Assembly (NCBI GenBank): GCA_947168365.1
Contig: CAMVLO010000005.1
Location: 35,123-99,122, forward strand
Reading direction: 5' to 3'
Origin: UBA3824 sp017541145
GTDB taxonomy: Bacteria > Bacteroidota > Bacteroidia > Bacteroidales > UBA3824
DNA: 64,000 nucleotides
The notes beneath the pieces were generated by a model, which was given only the letters and a program-made list of their open reading frames with translations, ran no database searches and was not told the DNA's origin. The position numbers and the translations under genes were made by a program. Positions 1 through 9,138 of this stretch are shown here, one piece after another (the first letter of the stretch is position 1; every line of letters begins with the position of its first letter).

Positions 1-927
1 TACGGAATCGGTTTTGCTGCGGTCGGGATGTTGTCAACATTAGGAATTACGCTTGCAACCGATGCTTTCGGTCCGATTGCCGACAATGCCGGCGGTAATG
101 CCGAAATGAGCGGTCTTGATCCCGAAGTTCGCAAACGTACCGATGCTCTTGACGGTCTTGGTAACACAACTGCTGCTACCGGAAAAGGCTTTGCAATTGG
201 TTCTGCGGCACTTACTGCGATGGCTCTTTTGGCTGCTTACATCGAAGAAATCAAGATGTGGATTGGTAAAACGCCAGAAGTTTTAAACGATTTTGTTACA
301 AAAACCGGAGTTGCGGATATTTCGTCGGCTACAATGGATAATTTTGTACAATATTTCCAACTCAATATATTCAATCCGATGTTGCTTGGCGGCGTGTTTA
401 TCGGTGCGATGATGGCATTTGTATTTTGCGCTATGACAATGAAAGCTGTAGGACGAGCAGCCGGACAAATGGTGGAAGAAGTTCGCCGTCAGTTCCGTGA
501 AATTACCGGAATTTTGGACGGTAAAGCAACTCCTGAGTATGCTAAATGCGTGGAAATCAGTACAGCGGGAGCTCAGAAAGAAATGGTTTTACCGGCATTG
601 CTTGCGATAATAGTTCCGGTGGCAGTCGGATTGATTTTGGGTGTTGCCGGAGTAATTGGCTTGTTGGTTGGCGGATTGTCAGCCGGATTTACCCTTGCCG
701 TGATGCTCAATAATGCTGGCGGTGCGTGGGACAATGCCAAGAAATTTGTTGAAAAAGGAAATTACGGCGGCAAAGGCAGTGATACTCATAAAGCTGCTGT
801 TATTGGTGATACTGTTGGTGACCCGTTCAAAGATACATCCGGACCGTCGCTCAATATCTTGATTAAACTTATGAGTATGGTTTCGGTGGTTGTTGCCGGC
901 GTAACATTGGTTTATTCGCTGTTCTAA
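1..927 (+). CDS. hppA: Membrane-bound proton/sodium-translocating pyrophosphatase, C-terminal part
   Basis: The reading frame is open from the first base, so only the last 308 or so codons of the gene are in the window. The product hydrolyses cytoplasmic pyrophosphate and pumps H+ or Na+ across the inner membrane. Visible family motifs are DNAGGNAEM, a NTTAATGKGFAIGSAALTA stretch, GGAWDNAKKF and GDTVGDPFKDTSGPSLN, the last being the conserved late acidic substrate/metal motif; several hydrophobic membrane segments lie between them. The Ala in NTTAATGKG is the signature of the K+-dependent subfamily (family knowledge); whether the pumped ion is Na+ or H+ cannot be decided here because the N-terminal two thirds are missing. 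An intrinsic terminator follows the stop codon. Confidence 0.95.
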   Translation, partial: YGIGFAAVGMLSTLGITLATDAFGPIADNAGGNAEMSGLDPEVRKRTDALDGLGNTTAATGKGFAIGSAALTAMALLAAYIEEIKMWIGKTPEVLNDFVTKTGVADISSATMDNFVQYFQLNIFNPMLLGGVFIGAMMAFVFCAMTMKAVGRAAGQMVEEVRRQFREITGILDGKATPEYAKCVEISTAGAQKEMVLPALLAIIVPVAVGLILGVAGVIGLLVGGLSAGFTLAVMLNNAGGAWDNAKKFVEKGNYGGKGSDTHKAAVIGDTVGDPFKDTSGPSLNILIKLMSMVSVVVAGVTLVYSLF

Positions 928-940
928 ATTTTTTTGATTT

Positions 941-986
941 CGTAACTGCAATATCTCATTGTAGATGTTGCAGTTTACGTTTTTTG
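941..986 (+). terminator. Intrinsic terminator of the pyrophosphatase gene
   Basis: CGTAACTGCA (941-950) pairs with TGCAGTTTACG (969-979) with one bulged base, followed by a run of T. It lies 14 bases after the hppA stop codon. Confidence 0.75.
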
Positions 987-1074
987 AGATTACTTTTTTT
1001 ACAATTCATTATTAAATTGGAAAGGTTTTTGCTGAGTTTTGTCTTGAAATAAACACTTCAAAATACTTAATAAC

Positions 1075-3213
1075 TTGGCATTTAAAGATAAATCACGGAG
1101 TTTTTCTGAGGACATCAATCGGTTTCCGATTTTTAGAATTCTTATCGGGATGATTGTCGGCATTCTTTTGGAATACAATTTTCATTTCGGAATTGTTGCC
1201 GGAATCCTCGGAATCGTTGTTAGTCTGACTGTTACAATTATTTTTTATTATTCAAAAAAACTTTCACGACAACATACTTACAATTTTCTTAACGGATTGT
1301 CATATTTTGGAATTTGGCTTTTTTTCGGAATTTTTATCTTTGAATATCAATTAGTTCCAAAGCCGGAAATTTCCGAAGAACCTGAAATTCATTATGCAGT
1401 TGTAACTTCGTCACCGGAGGAAAAGGCTAAAACTTACAAATCGCAGTTGCGAGTATTGGATTCTGCAAAAAATCAACAGTACGAAGTTTTGGCTTATTTC
1501 GATAAGCAGCAAACAATTCCGAGAGGTGGTGATTTAATAGCATTTTATTCTGAAATTCAATATCTTGAGAGCAATCACAATCCATTGGAATTCGATTACG
1601 CAAAATACATGAGCCGTCAGGGAATTTATTGTAAAACAACTGTTAAAAACAATGAATATGTAATTTTAGTGCCTGATTATCAGAGAACAGTTAAATATTA
1701 CGGTTCATTAATGCGTGACAATTTGTTGAAAATTTATAAATCTCAAAACTTTTCATCGCAACAACTTGCTGTTTTAGAAGCTCTTACGCTCGGTTACAAA
1801 AGTGATTTGGATGAGGAAACAATTTCGGCATTTCAGTCAAGCGGTTCAATGCATATTTTGGCGGTTTCGGGTTTGCATACCGGAATTATTATGATGATTA
1901 TCAGCTTTTTATTGAAATTTTTGGATTTTTCAAAACGAGGTCGTTATATCCGATTTTTCATTATAGTTGCTACACTTTGGCTGTTTGCTGCTGTTACGGG
2001 TTTTAGTGCTAGTGTTTGCCGTTCCGCGTTGATGTTCAGTTTGATAGCATTTTCGAGTGTTACAAACAGACGCAATTCGTCGTTTACAACTCTTGCATTT
2101 TCGGCTTTTGTTTTGTTGATTATCAATCCGTTACAACTTTTTAATGTCGGATTTTTGTTGAGTTATTTAGCGGTTTTGTCAATATTGGTTGTAATGCCGT
2201 GGTTCGATTCGTTGCAGTTGAAGCTAAATTATATTTCAGACAAAAAATTGAAACTTGCTTTTAAATGGTTTGCCAACTATTTTATTGGCGTTATTTTGGT
2301 ATCGATTGCTGCACAAGTTGGTACTACAGTGTTGAGTATCAGTACATTCAATCAGTTCCCGGTTTATTTTATGCTTACAAATATTTTTGTAATACCGTTG
2401 TCATTTTTTATCATGATCGGTTCTGTTATGATGTTGACATTTTGTTGGTTGCCGGTGGTTTGCAGCTTGATTGCCAAGGGGTTGGAATTGCTTTTAACGG
2501 CTTTAATCGGTTCGGTTTCGTGGATTGAAAATTTGCCGGGTTCAAGCATCAAAGCTATTTACCTTACTCATTTTTCATCTGTTTTGCTTTACATTTTTAT
2601 CGGTTTGATTGTGATTTATATTTGTTACAAAAAGATATCCGTTCTAAAAATTTCGTTGTCTGTACTTGTCTTATTTTTTGTGACTGAGGCATATTTTGAT
2701 GTTGTAAAATTTCATAAGAACAGTTTGATTGTTTACAACAAAAATAATTGTACTTTTATAAATGTTTTGACTTCTGATACATGCAAAGTCATCACTTCCA
2801 AACGAAATCCTGATAAAAATTTTCTTCGTCCAGTGTCTGATTTTCAGAATCTTACGCAAACTCACAATTCTCTGACGATGCAAATTGATACTATTGAAGA
2901 TTTTTCTGATTTTTATTTTACAGTCAACGATTACAAAGTATTGATTCTCAATGATATTTCTCAGTTAGAAACTTTTAGAAACGAAAATTTGGGTGTTGAT
3001 ATTTTGGTTTTGTGTAGGAATATTTATTTGAATCCCGAAGTAGATTCTTGGGCAAAAGAGGCTAAAGCTGTGATTTTTTCATCCGGTTGCAGTACCAATT
3101 TTGTGAAGAAGAATATTTCTGAATTTCAATCGTATCATGTTGCAACTCATGATGTTAAAACTCAAGGTGCGTATGTTTTGGGGTACGGCACAGAGCCTCT
3201 GTGGATGTTTTAA
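1075..3213 (+). CDS. comEC: ComEC/Rec2-type DNA uptake channel protein
   Basis: A 712-residue polytopic membrane protein of the ComEC/Rec2 competence family, which forms the inner-membrane channel for single-stranded DNA during transformation. Residues about 20-110 hold the first membrane segments, a soluble OB-like DUF4131 region follows, and the central competence domain carries the family signature HILAVSGLHTGII near residue 260, then about eight hydrophobic helices. The C-terminal 150 residues look like a reduced metallo-beta-lactamase region; I do not see an intact HxHxDH motif, as is common in Bacteroidota homologues. The start is TTG at 1075; the next in-frame ATG (1150) would begin inside the first membrane helix. 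No other competence gene is in the window. Confidence 0.88.
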   Translation: MAFKDKSRSFSEDINRFPIFRILIGMIVGILLEYNFHFGIVAGILGIVVSLTVTIIFYYSKKLSRQHTYNFLNGLSYFGIWLFFGIFIFEYQLVPKPEISEEPEIHYAVVTSSPEEKAKTYKSQLRVLDSAKNQQYEVLAYFDKQQTIPRGGDLIAFYSEIQYLESNHNPLEFDYAKYMSRQGIYCKTTVKNNEYVILVPDYQRTVKYYGSLMRDNLLKIYKSQNFSSQQLAVLEALTLGYKSDLDEETISAFQSSGSMHILAVSGLHTGIIMMIISFLLKFLDFSKRGRYIRFFIIVATLWLFAAVTGFSASVCRSALMFSLIAFSSVTNRRNSSFTTLAFSAFVLLIINPLQLFNVGFLLSYLAVLSILVVMPWFDSLQLKLNYISDKKLKLAFKWFANYFIGVILVSIAAQVGTTVLSISTFNQFPVYFMLTNIFVIPLSFFIMIGSVMMLTFCWLPVVCSLIAKGLELLLTALIGSVSWIENLPGSSIKAIYLTHFSSVLLYIFIGLIVIYICYKKISVLKISLSVLVLFFVTEAYFDVVKFHKNSLIVYNKNNCTFINVLTSDTCKVITSKRNPDKNFLRPVSDFQNLTQTHNSLTMQIDTIEDFSDFYFTVNDYKVLILNDISQLETFRNENLGVDILVLCRNIYLNPEVDSWAKEAKAVIFSSGCSTNFVKKNISEFQSYHVATHDVKTQGAYVLGYGTEPLWMF

Positions 3214-3231
3214 TTTTGTATAATCCACTGT

Positions 3232-3276
3232 CAAAAAAAAATCCCAAAACCATATTTTTTTCATGATTTTGGGATT
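3232..3276 (-). terminator. Intrinsic terminator of the VOC-thrC operon
   Basis: AATCCCAAAA (3240-3249) and TTTTGGGATT (3267-3276) form a 10-bp stem; the run of A at 3232-3241 gives the U-tract on the minus strand. It sits between the convergent ends of comEC and the threonine synthase gene. Confidence 0.8.
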
Positions 3277-3303
3277 CGTAAAAATTTATTGAAAAAAGTA
3301 GAA

Positions 3304-4623
3304 TTATTTCTCAATGATATCGCGCCAAAGTTGTTCTTCGATATCTGCACGGTTGAATTTTTTTATCTCGTCAGATGAAGATACAGTGTCGTAATTGTAA
3401 GCTAATTCGCTCAAGAAGAACGATGCACGTTCGATACCTTCGCCCATATTTATCATTACAACATCGCCGTCTTTCAAGAGACCTTTTTGCAACGATTCAA
3501 AATATCCGCCCATGCAAATTGCTGATGCCGGACCGATTTTTTCCAAGGTTTTGAATGCAATCAGTCTTGCAATTTTGTTGATTTTACTTTCATCGAAACT
3601 GATGATTTCGCCGTTTGATTTCTTGGTAAGATCGGCAATAATAGGGTAGGTGCCCGGAACTCCTGTTGCGAGAGTCTGAACCTTGGTTGCCGGATTCTGA
3701 AGTTTTGGGAAATCGTTTTGCCAGCCTTCCGGGAAATTGTTGGCTTTGGCTTTGTTCCATGCCTGAGTCATTGGATCACAGAGACTTGGCTGTACTGAGA
3801 TGTATCTTGGTCTGTGAGAAACCAATCCCAACGGTTCAAGTTCGTTCAACGCTTTGTCAACCGCGATAGGACCTGTACCGCCGCTGAGAGCCTGCAAATA
3901 TACAGTCGGAATTTCGCCTGTGAGTCGCAACCATTCGTAAACCCATGTTTTTTTGGATTCTACACGGAGCGGATCGGTGTTTCCGATTGTCATTATTATA
4001 TTGTTTTTTGCAGTAAATTCACCTGCGATTTTCTTTGCAAATGCGTAGTCACCTTTGCAAATTACAGCTTTTTGTCCGTAAGCCGAAACCGATGCAATGT
4101 TCTCTTTTACAGCATCTTCCGGCATGAAAACATACAACGAAACGCCTGCTTTGGCAAGATAGTGAGAGAATGCGTTTGCAGTGTTGCCGGTAGAGGCTAC
4201 AGCGTATTCTTTCACGCCGCATTCTTTAAGTACCGAAGCTGCAAGTGTTCCGGCAATATCTTTGAAAGTACGTGTAGCATCATTGAAATTATGACGCATA
4301 ACATATACTTTGAGATTTTTGTTGTAATATTTTTTTGCAAAATCCTCAAGAAAATCCCATCTGCTGACCGGTGAAACGCCTTCGCCGGCAGATACGATGT
4401 TGTTTTGGTCGTTAAGTGGCAGAAAATCAAAGTAATGCCATAGACTTTTTACTGTATCTTTTGTAAAAATCAAATCCTTGAGTTTCTTGGGATCTGTAGT
4501 ATATTTTGTGTCTACAAAGTTTTTACCGCAGTTAGGACATTTTTGTCCGTGCTTAAACCATTGGTTGAAATTTTCAATTTTTTGTCCGCAATTTTTGCAA
4601 ACAAAATAGTACTTACTGCTCAT
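3304..4623 (-). CDS. thrC: Threonine synthase-like PLP enzyme with N-terminal zinc ribbon
   Basis: A 439-residue fold-type II pyridoxal-phosphate enzyme, expected to convert O-phosphohomoserine to threonine in the cytoplasm. Residues 9, 12, 29 and 32 are cysteines of an N-terminal zinc ribbon (CKNC and CPNC). The PLP-binding lysine is K121 in the motif RTFKDIAG, the STGNTANAF loop near residue 147 matches the phosphate-binding asparagine loop, and ALSGGTGP near 246 is the glycine-rich PLP-phosphate site. It is the downstream gene of a two-gene minus-strand operon (33-bp gap) with a VOC protein. Unlike classical threonine genes, no thrA or thrB neighbour is present, so a related PLP-lyase or synthase role is possible. 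Confidence 0.75.
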   Translation of the reverse strand: MSSKYYFVCKNCGQKIENFNQWFKHGQKCPNCGKNFVDTKYTTDPKKLKDLIFTKDTVKSLWHYFDFLPLNDQNNIVSAGEGVSPVSRWDFLEDFAKKYYNKNLKVYVMRHNFNDATRTFKDIAGTLAASVLKECGVKEYAVASTGNTANAFSHYLAKAGVSLYVFMPEDAVKENIASVSAYGQKAVICKGDYAFAKKIAGEFTAKNNIIMTIGNTDPLRVESKKTWVYEWLRLTGEIPTVYLQALSGGTGPIAVDKALNELEPLGLVSHRPRYISVQPSLCDPMTQAWNKAKANNFPEGWQNDFPKLQNPATKVQTLATGVPGTYPIIADLTKKSNGEIISFDESKINKIARLIAFKTLEKIGPASAICMGGYFESLQKGLLKDGDVVMINMGEGIERASFFLSELAYNYDTVSSSDEIKKFNRADIEEQLWRDIIEK

Positions 4624-4656
4624 TGTCGCTTAATTTATGAAATAAACTTTTGATTT

Positions 4657-5865
4657 TTATTTGTTATTGTTCTGTTGACTTGCTTGCTCATTTTGAGCTT
4701 TTATTCTCAATGCACACTCGTCGGAAATCGCTGTTTTGGCTTTTGCAATATCCGAAGTAGAATAGTCTGCACCTTTACGCAAGAATTTTAGACCTGCCAT
4801 TACAAAATCCGGCAATGCTTTTTCCGGGTCTTTTTTTCTGAGATTGAGTCCGAGATGCAATTTCTTAGCAATTGGAACATAGTAGGTTTCAACAAATTCA
4901 ATAAGATTTCTGTCCGGATCTTCGATATAAGTAAAATGTCCGGATGCGCCGCCCATATCAAAAATTTCGGCTGCATTTTCGTAAGCCTCCGGGTTGGAAT
5001 CGCATTGAAATTTCAAACCGTAAGATTCGCAATGCTTTTTCAAACCTTTCATATTTCTGATATCAAAACAGATTTGAATAAATCCCGGGTCGCCCCAAAG
5101 ATGTTTTTCAAAATCGTAAATATTTCTTGGTTTGCGGTCGCTGTTTACAAGTTGAACAAGTTCTATTTGCGATTCATTCAGGAAGTTAGAAAAAGGACCT
5201 TTACGTTTTTCAGAATGACCGAGCAAAACTCTTCTGAATTTGTCTTCGCCGCCCGGAATCATTTTGAAATCCTCAAAAACGTCGGTATCATCGTAAATTA
5301 CAGTGTCGTAACCAAGTATATTTTTGTAAAATTCTATAGATTTTTCCATGTCGGTAACGCCGCAAATTGCACCGTAAATACCGCCGATTTTTGAGTTGGT
5401 TTCTTTGAAAACTATATCGCTTTCCACAACCTCAAAAAAGTTTCCGAAAGGATCTTTCAAGAAGAAATGTTCTTTGCCGTTGAGATTTTTACCGAAACTT
5501 GATAGAAGGGTTGCGCCGTTTGGAGAATTTTTGAACTTGAGGTATGCCGCAGCAACATTCGGGCTTTTCAATTTACCTACAATTGTACCTAAGTCGCCCA
5601 ATTTTGGCTGAAATTCAAGTTTGTGTGGCTCTCTTGAGGTGTATTGCCAAATTTCAAGACCGCCGCCGCCTTGCATGTTGTAAGCCAAGATGGTGTGGCG
5701 CGATTGTGGTTGATGGTTGGTGTAGGGTTGCATCATAGAAGCCTCGCCCGGAGCGTCGCTCAACATCACGTCGGCTCCAAAATTTTCTCTGTACCAATCC
5801 CACGCTTCGTAAACATTTGTTACGCCAATGCCGAGTTGCTGGATTCCACTATTTGAAAATGCCAT
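4657..5865 (-). CDS. Two-domain VOC (glyoxalase/dioxygenase superfamily) protein
   Basis: A 402-residue protein with two vicinal-oxygen-chelate modules, about residues 8-155 and 165-330. The first begins IQQLGIGVTNVYEAWDWY, the second GAICGVTDMEKSIEFYKN, and each ends in a typical F-x-E metal-ligand strand (FGNFFEVVE, DRNLIEFVE). The last 60 residues are a charged tail. VOC enzymes use a divalent metal for isomerisation, epimerisation or dioxygenation; the substrate cannot be read from sequence. The gene is first in an operon with the threonine synthase-like gene, 33 bp apart, which suggests a shared amino-acid-related pathway (inference). The ATG at 5863-5865 begins MAFSNSGIQQ, directly before the first beta strand, so the start is sound. 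Confidence 0.75.
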   Translation of the reverse strand: MAFSNSGIQQLGIGVTNVYEAWDWYRENFGADVMLSDAPGEASMMQPYTNHQPQSRHTILAYNMQGGGGLEIWQYTSREPHKLEFQPKLGDLGTIVGKLKSPNVAAAYLKFKNSPNGATLLSSFGKNLNGKEHFFLKDPFGNFFEVVESDIVFKETNSKIGGIYGAICGVTDMEKSIEFYKNILGYDTVIYDDTDVFEDFKMIPGGEDKFRRVLLGHSEKRKGPFSNFLNESQIELVQLVNSDRKPRNIYDFEKHLWGDPGFIQICFDIRNMKGLKKHCESYGLKFQCDSNPEAYENAAEIFDMGGASGHFTYIEDPDRNLIEFVETYYVPIAKKLHLGLNLRKKDPEKALPDFVMAGLKFLRKGADYSTSDIAKAKTAISDECALRIKAQNEQASQQNNNK

Positions 5866-6101
5866 TTCGTTTTTATTTCAGTTTGTTTTTTTTGATATAT
5901 CTATTTGAATGTCAAATTATGTGAAAATCTTTCACGATTAATTCTATTGCAAAATAAATGAAAATTATTGACATTTCGGGCATTTTTCAATATTATTTTA
6001 AATAAAAAATGCGACAATACATTTTTTAATTTGTATTATTCCTTTATCGCTGTTACTGCAAAATAAACATTATTTTAACCTTCTGATAATTAAAAAATAC
6101 C

Positions 6102-6109
6102 TATCTTTG
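6102..6109 (+). promoter_or_regulatory. Promoter -7 element of rimO
   Basis: TATCTTTG matches the Bacteroidota housekeeping consensus TAnnTTTG, 34 bases before the rimO ATG. No clear -33 TTTG is visible at the usual distance. Confidence 0.65.
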
Positions 6110-6143
6110 CCTCGTTAAAAAAAATCCAACAATTATTGTTCTT

Positions 6144-7457
6144 ATGAAGAAAAAAACGATTGCTATCGTTACTTTGGGATGCAGCAAAAACCTTGTAGAT
6201 TCCGAAGATCTTGCTACCCGCATCGCGCAAAAATACGATGTGGTTTATTTCAACAACGACGATCAGTATGCATCTGATGTTGACATCGTGATTATTAATA
6301 CGTGTGGTTTCATTCTTGATGCTAAACAAGAAAGCATCGACACTATTATTTATTATGCAAATCTCAAAACTGAGGGTGTTATCAAAAAACTTTTTGTTTT
6401 CGGCTGTCTTTCACAACGTTACAAAGAAGATTTAGCAAAAGAAATTCCTGAATGTGATGAATTTTTCGGGGTTAACACTTTGAAAGATATTCTCGATAGA
6501 CTTGACGTAGAAGATTTTGATAATCCTTGCGATCATACCAGACTAATTTCTACAGCAAAACATACAACATACATCAAAATTGCCGAGGGATGCAACCGTA
6601 AATGTTCTTTTTGCGCAATTCCTTATATCAGAGGAAATTACATCTCCCGTCCGATGGAAGAAATAATTGAAGAAGTAAAACTTTTAGCTTCCAACGGTAC
6701 CAAAGAGTTTAATCTCATAGCTCAGGATTTAAGTTATTATGGCAAAGACCTTTACCATGATTTCAAACTTCCGGAACTTGTAGAACAACTTGCAAAAATC
6801 GACGGTGTGCATTGGATTCGTATGCATTATACTTATCCGAACAATTTCCCGTTGAAAACCCTTGATTTAATGAAAGATAATCCAAAAGTTTGTCACTATT
6901 TGGATATTCCGGTTCAGCATATTTCCGACCATATACTTTCGGATATGAAACGAGGTCACACCAAAGCCGAAACTGTAGCACTCATAAAGAAATTTAGAGA
7001 AATAGTTCCGGATATTACATTGAGAACCAGCTTGTTGGTAGGTTTCCCCGGCGAAACTGAGGAAGATATTGATGAACTTGCAGAATTTATAAAAGAAGCA
7101 AAATTCGATAGGTTAGGAGTGTTCCAATATTCCGAAGAAGAAGGAACATATTCCGCTGAACATTTCAAAGACGACGTACCGGAAGAAGTAAAACAAGAGC
7201 GTGCCGACAGAATTATGTCGATTCAGCAGCGAATTTCGTTGCAATTGAACGTTGCAAAAATCGGTAAAACAATGGAAATCATAATCGACCGTCAAGAAGC
7301 CGAATTTTGGGTAGGTCGTACGATGTTTGATTCTCCGGAAGTAGATTGCGAAGTTTTAGTAAAAATTTCCGATGCTCCAAATTTTGAAATCGGTAATTTT
7401 TATAACGTGGAAATTACTGACGTTCAGGAGTTTGACCTTTTTGCAAAACCTGTATAA
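6144..7457 (+). CDS. rimO: Ribosomal protein S12 methylthiotransferase RimO
   Basis: A 437-residue radical SAM methylthiotransferase that adds a methylthio group to the conserved aspartate of ribosomal protein S12. The N-terminal MTTase domain carries the auxiliary cluster cysteines C13 (VTLGCSKNLVDSE), C54 (INTCGF) and C88 (FGCLSQRY); the radical SAM cluster is C150-x3-C154-x2-C157 (AEGCNRKCSFC) followed by AIPYIRG, the RimO-specific form. A TRAM domain ends the protein (from about residue 372). The LGCSKNLVDSE signature separates it from MiaB and MtaB, both of which also occur in this window. Single-gene unit with its own promoter and terminator. Confidence 0.95.
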   Translation: MKKKTIAIVTLGCSKNLVDSEDLATRIAQKYDVVYFNNDDQYASDVDIVIINTCGFILDAKQESIDTIIYYANLKTEGVIKKLFVFGCLSQRYKEDLAKEIPECDEFFGVNTLKDILDRLDVEDFDNPCDHTRLISTAKHTTYIKIAEGCNRKCSFCAIPYIRGNYISRPMEEIIEEVKLLASNGTKEFNLIAQDLSYYGKDLYHDFKLPELVEQLAKIDGVHWIRMHYTYPNNFPLKTLDLMKDNPKVCHYLDIPVQHISDHILSDMKRGHTKAETVALIKKFREIVPDITLRTSLLVGFPGETEEDIDELAEFIKEAKFDRLGVFQYSEEEGTYSAEHFKDDVPEEVKQERADRIMSIQQRISLQLNVAKIGKTMEIIIDRQEAEFWVGRTMFDSPEVDCEVLVKISDAPNFEIGNFYNVEITDVQEFDLFAKPV

Positions 7458-7518
7458 CCTCAACAAATTTTTTTTAAAAAGCAACTTTCATATATTATAC
7501 ATGGGATTTTTCCCGGAG

Positions 7519-7559
7519 AGGACGGATTTTTACTTTTAAAAATCTGTCCTTTTCTTTTT
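7519..7559 (+). terminator. Intrinsic terminator of rimO
   Basis: AGGACGGATTTTTA (7519-7532) pairs with TAAAAATCTGTCCT (7537-7550), followed by TTTCTTTTT. Confidence 0.85.
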
Positions 7560-7677
7560 GTTAACTTTGATAATTTTTTGTAAATTTTCCGTTCGTTAGA
7601 ATTAATTTATTGTAAAAAAGCACATCTTTTGAAAAAATATTTTTCTGTCAATCAGTTAGTTAACATTAATTTTAAAA

Positions 7678-7724
7678 ATGAACAAAATGAATGAGAAGTT
7701 TTTGCAGATTGCTTCCTATATTTG
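7678..7724 (+). promoter_or_regulatory. Promoter of RNA copy 1: upstream box plus -7 element
   Basis: An upstream box ATGAACAAAATGAA (7678-7691) and a -7 element TATATTTG (7717-7724), start to start exactly 39 bases apart. The same two elements with the same 39-base spacing occur before RNA copies 2 and 3. The usual -33 TTTG is missing at the standard distance, so the upstream box probably replaces it or binds an activator. Confidence 0.7.
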
Positions 7725-7729
7725 TAATG

Positions 7730-7997
7730 TCAAAAGAGAATAAAATACTTAGTAAAAACTAAGAAATTTATTTTCTTACAGCTTAAAATTAAAATAATCT
7801 GTTAGCTCTGATAACAACTGAAGAACTATTAGCCAATTATAAATTAAGCTTTTAATTGTTATAATATTTTTAATTGTGAAACATTGATTTTTTTCATTTG
7901 CAAGTCTTTTTATAATCAGTTTTTAGAATTTGACAACCTTTTTTTCAACCATTAAACTCGAAACCTCAAGATTCCTTGGTCTTGAGGTTTTTTTTTT
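7730..7997 (+). ncRNA. Putative small RNA, family copy 1
   Basis: About 268 nt from the inferred start just after TATATTTG to the end of the terminator T-run. There is no convincing reading frame. The body is variable, but positions 7878-7924 (GAAACATT, a T-rich stretch, CATTTGCAAGTC, TTTTTATAATCAG, T-run) are nearly identical in copies 2 and 3. Just before this core, AAATTAAGCTT and ATTGTTATAAT are shared with copy 2. Copies 1 and 2 are separated by about 220 bases of AT-rich DNA. The function is unknown; the layout fits a trans-acting regulatory RNA with its own promoter and terminator. Confidence 0.6.
7961..7997 (+). terminator. Intrinsic terminator of RNA copy 1
   Basis: AAACCTCAAGA (7961-7971) and TCTTGAGGTTT (7980-7990) form a perfect 11-bp stem with a long T-run. 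Confidence 0.9.
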
Positions 7998-8221
7998 GCA
8001 TATCGGTACATCCGTTGTTTTTTTTGATTATAATAAAATGTCTAACGATAATGCGATTTTGGTCTTTAACCTCTTTTTTGTAACTTTTTCTTTAAAAATC
8101 GGCTGAGCAAATGTTTAATTTTGTTAAATAATTATTTTTTTTAGTGAATGAAATAAAAAAAAATAAAATTTTTTACAGTTGTATTTTGTTTAAAATCAAT
8201 CAAATACCAACTGAATGAAAA

Positions 8222-8268
8222 ATGAACAAAATGAACAGAGCCGATATTAAAAAATTGTTGTAGATTTG
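8222..8268 (+). promoter_or_regulatory. Promoter of RNA copy 2: upstream box plus -7 element
   Basis: ATGAACAAAATGAA (8222-8235) and TAGATTTG (8261-8268), 39 bases apart start to start as in copies 1 and 3. The bases after the -7 element, TAACGTAAAAACAA, closely match copy 3 (TAATGTAAAAACAA). Confidence 0.7.
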
Positions 8269-8273
8269 TAACG

Positions 8274-8528
8274 TAAAAACAATACAACATTGAATCAAAC
8301 AGAGAAAGTTAACTCAAAGAAAGAAAGTGTTAGCAATCTATTTAATTCAAACTATTGTCAATAAGAAATTAAGCTTATTGTTATGATTTTTAAGTAAGAA
8401 ACATTAAATTTTTTTTTCATTTGCAAGTCTTTTTATAATCAGTTTTTTTAGAAGATGCAAATTTCAACCGTTTTATCAAACTAGAGACCGAAACCTCAGA
8501 GTCAGTTGATTCTGAGGTTTTTATTTTT
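8274..8528 (+). ncRNA. Putative small RNA, family copy 2
   Basis: About 255 nt. The invariant core lies at 8398-8449 with the same CATTTGCAAGTC and TTTTTATAATCAG blocks as the other copies. The first 25 transcribed bases resemble copy 3 (AACAAnACAACAT), the pre-core segment (AAATTAAGCTTATTGTTAT) resembles copy 1. So conservation is mosaic: start, core and terminator are kept, the middle is free to vary. No reading frame longer than a few codons opens in the transcript. Confidence 0.6.
8491..8528 (+). terminator. Intrinsic terminator of RNA copy 2
   Basis: AAACCTCAGA (8491-8500) pairs with TCTGAGGTTT (8511-8520), followed by TTATTTTTT. The stem base AAACCTCA is shared with copy 1 although the loop differs. 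Confidence 0.88.
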
Positions 8529-8622
8529 TATGAGGTTTGTAATTGAAATACGAAATTCAAATTTTTTTTCACAAGTTAAGCTTGCGTTTGGGAGGTTAGC
8601 AGATGTTAAAAAAAAAGATAGT

Positions 8623-9138
8623 TTAGAATGCAAAGGCAACCGGCGCAGCAATAATTTCTCTTGATTGGTAGCGTCTGTAGTCGGTTCTGATATCTTTTGA
8701 TACTTCGTGAACTTTTTGAGCTTCTTTTTGTGTTATCTCAAAATGTCCGAATGTGTTGTCGGGATATTTCAGTGTCAAGATGTATTTACCTTCACTAAAA
8801 TATAAATTGTAATCGTTTGGATTAGAAGCAATTAGCTTTGGATTTTTCAGAAACGGCGGAACATAATTCTTTAGCCAATTGTCGCAAGATTGATTTTGAT
8901 TTTTTATTATATTTGACTTTTCTTCAAATACGCAGTTCGCAAAAATCCAAAAACTTATTCTCAATAAATAATATATACTCAATATGCACGACAATCCTAT
9001 TAAGATCATCCAAATACTTTCGTTACTATCTTTAGGTACTAATATTTTGAAAATAATAATACCCAAGGTTAAGCTCGTTGCTATTAATGTTAACCGTATT
9101 GCTTTTGATTCGTTTTTCCTTTTGTTGTTATTTTGCAT
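8623..9138 (-). CDS. Small two-helix membrane protein of unknown function
   Basis: A 171-residue protein I do not recognise. A basic N-terminus (MQNNNKRKNESKAIR) is followed by two hydrophobic segments, about residues 15-34 and 41-69, then a cytoplasmic or periplasmic soluble tail of about 100 residues with a YLTLKYPD-like beta-rich part and a basic helix. It lies on the minus strand between RNA copies 2 and 3, which are both on the plus strand. A weak promoter, TATATTTA on the minus strand at 9166-9173 (one mismatch to TAnnTTTG), is placed suitably. Coding base composition looks normal for the window. A functional link to the RNAs is only a possibility raised by position. Confidence 0.6.
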   Translation of the reverse strand: MQNNNKRKNESKAIRLTLIATSLTLGIIIFKILVPKDSNESIWMILIGLSCILSIYYLLRISFWIFANCVFEEKSNIIKNQNQSCDNWLKNYVPPFLKNPKLIASNPNDYNLYFSEGKYILTLKYPDNTFGHFEITQKEAQKVHEVSKDIRTDYRRYQSREIIAAPVAFAF

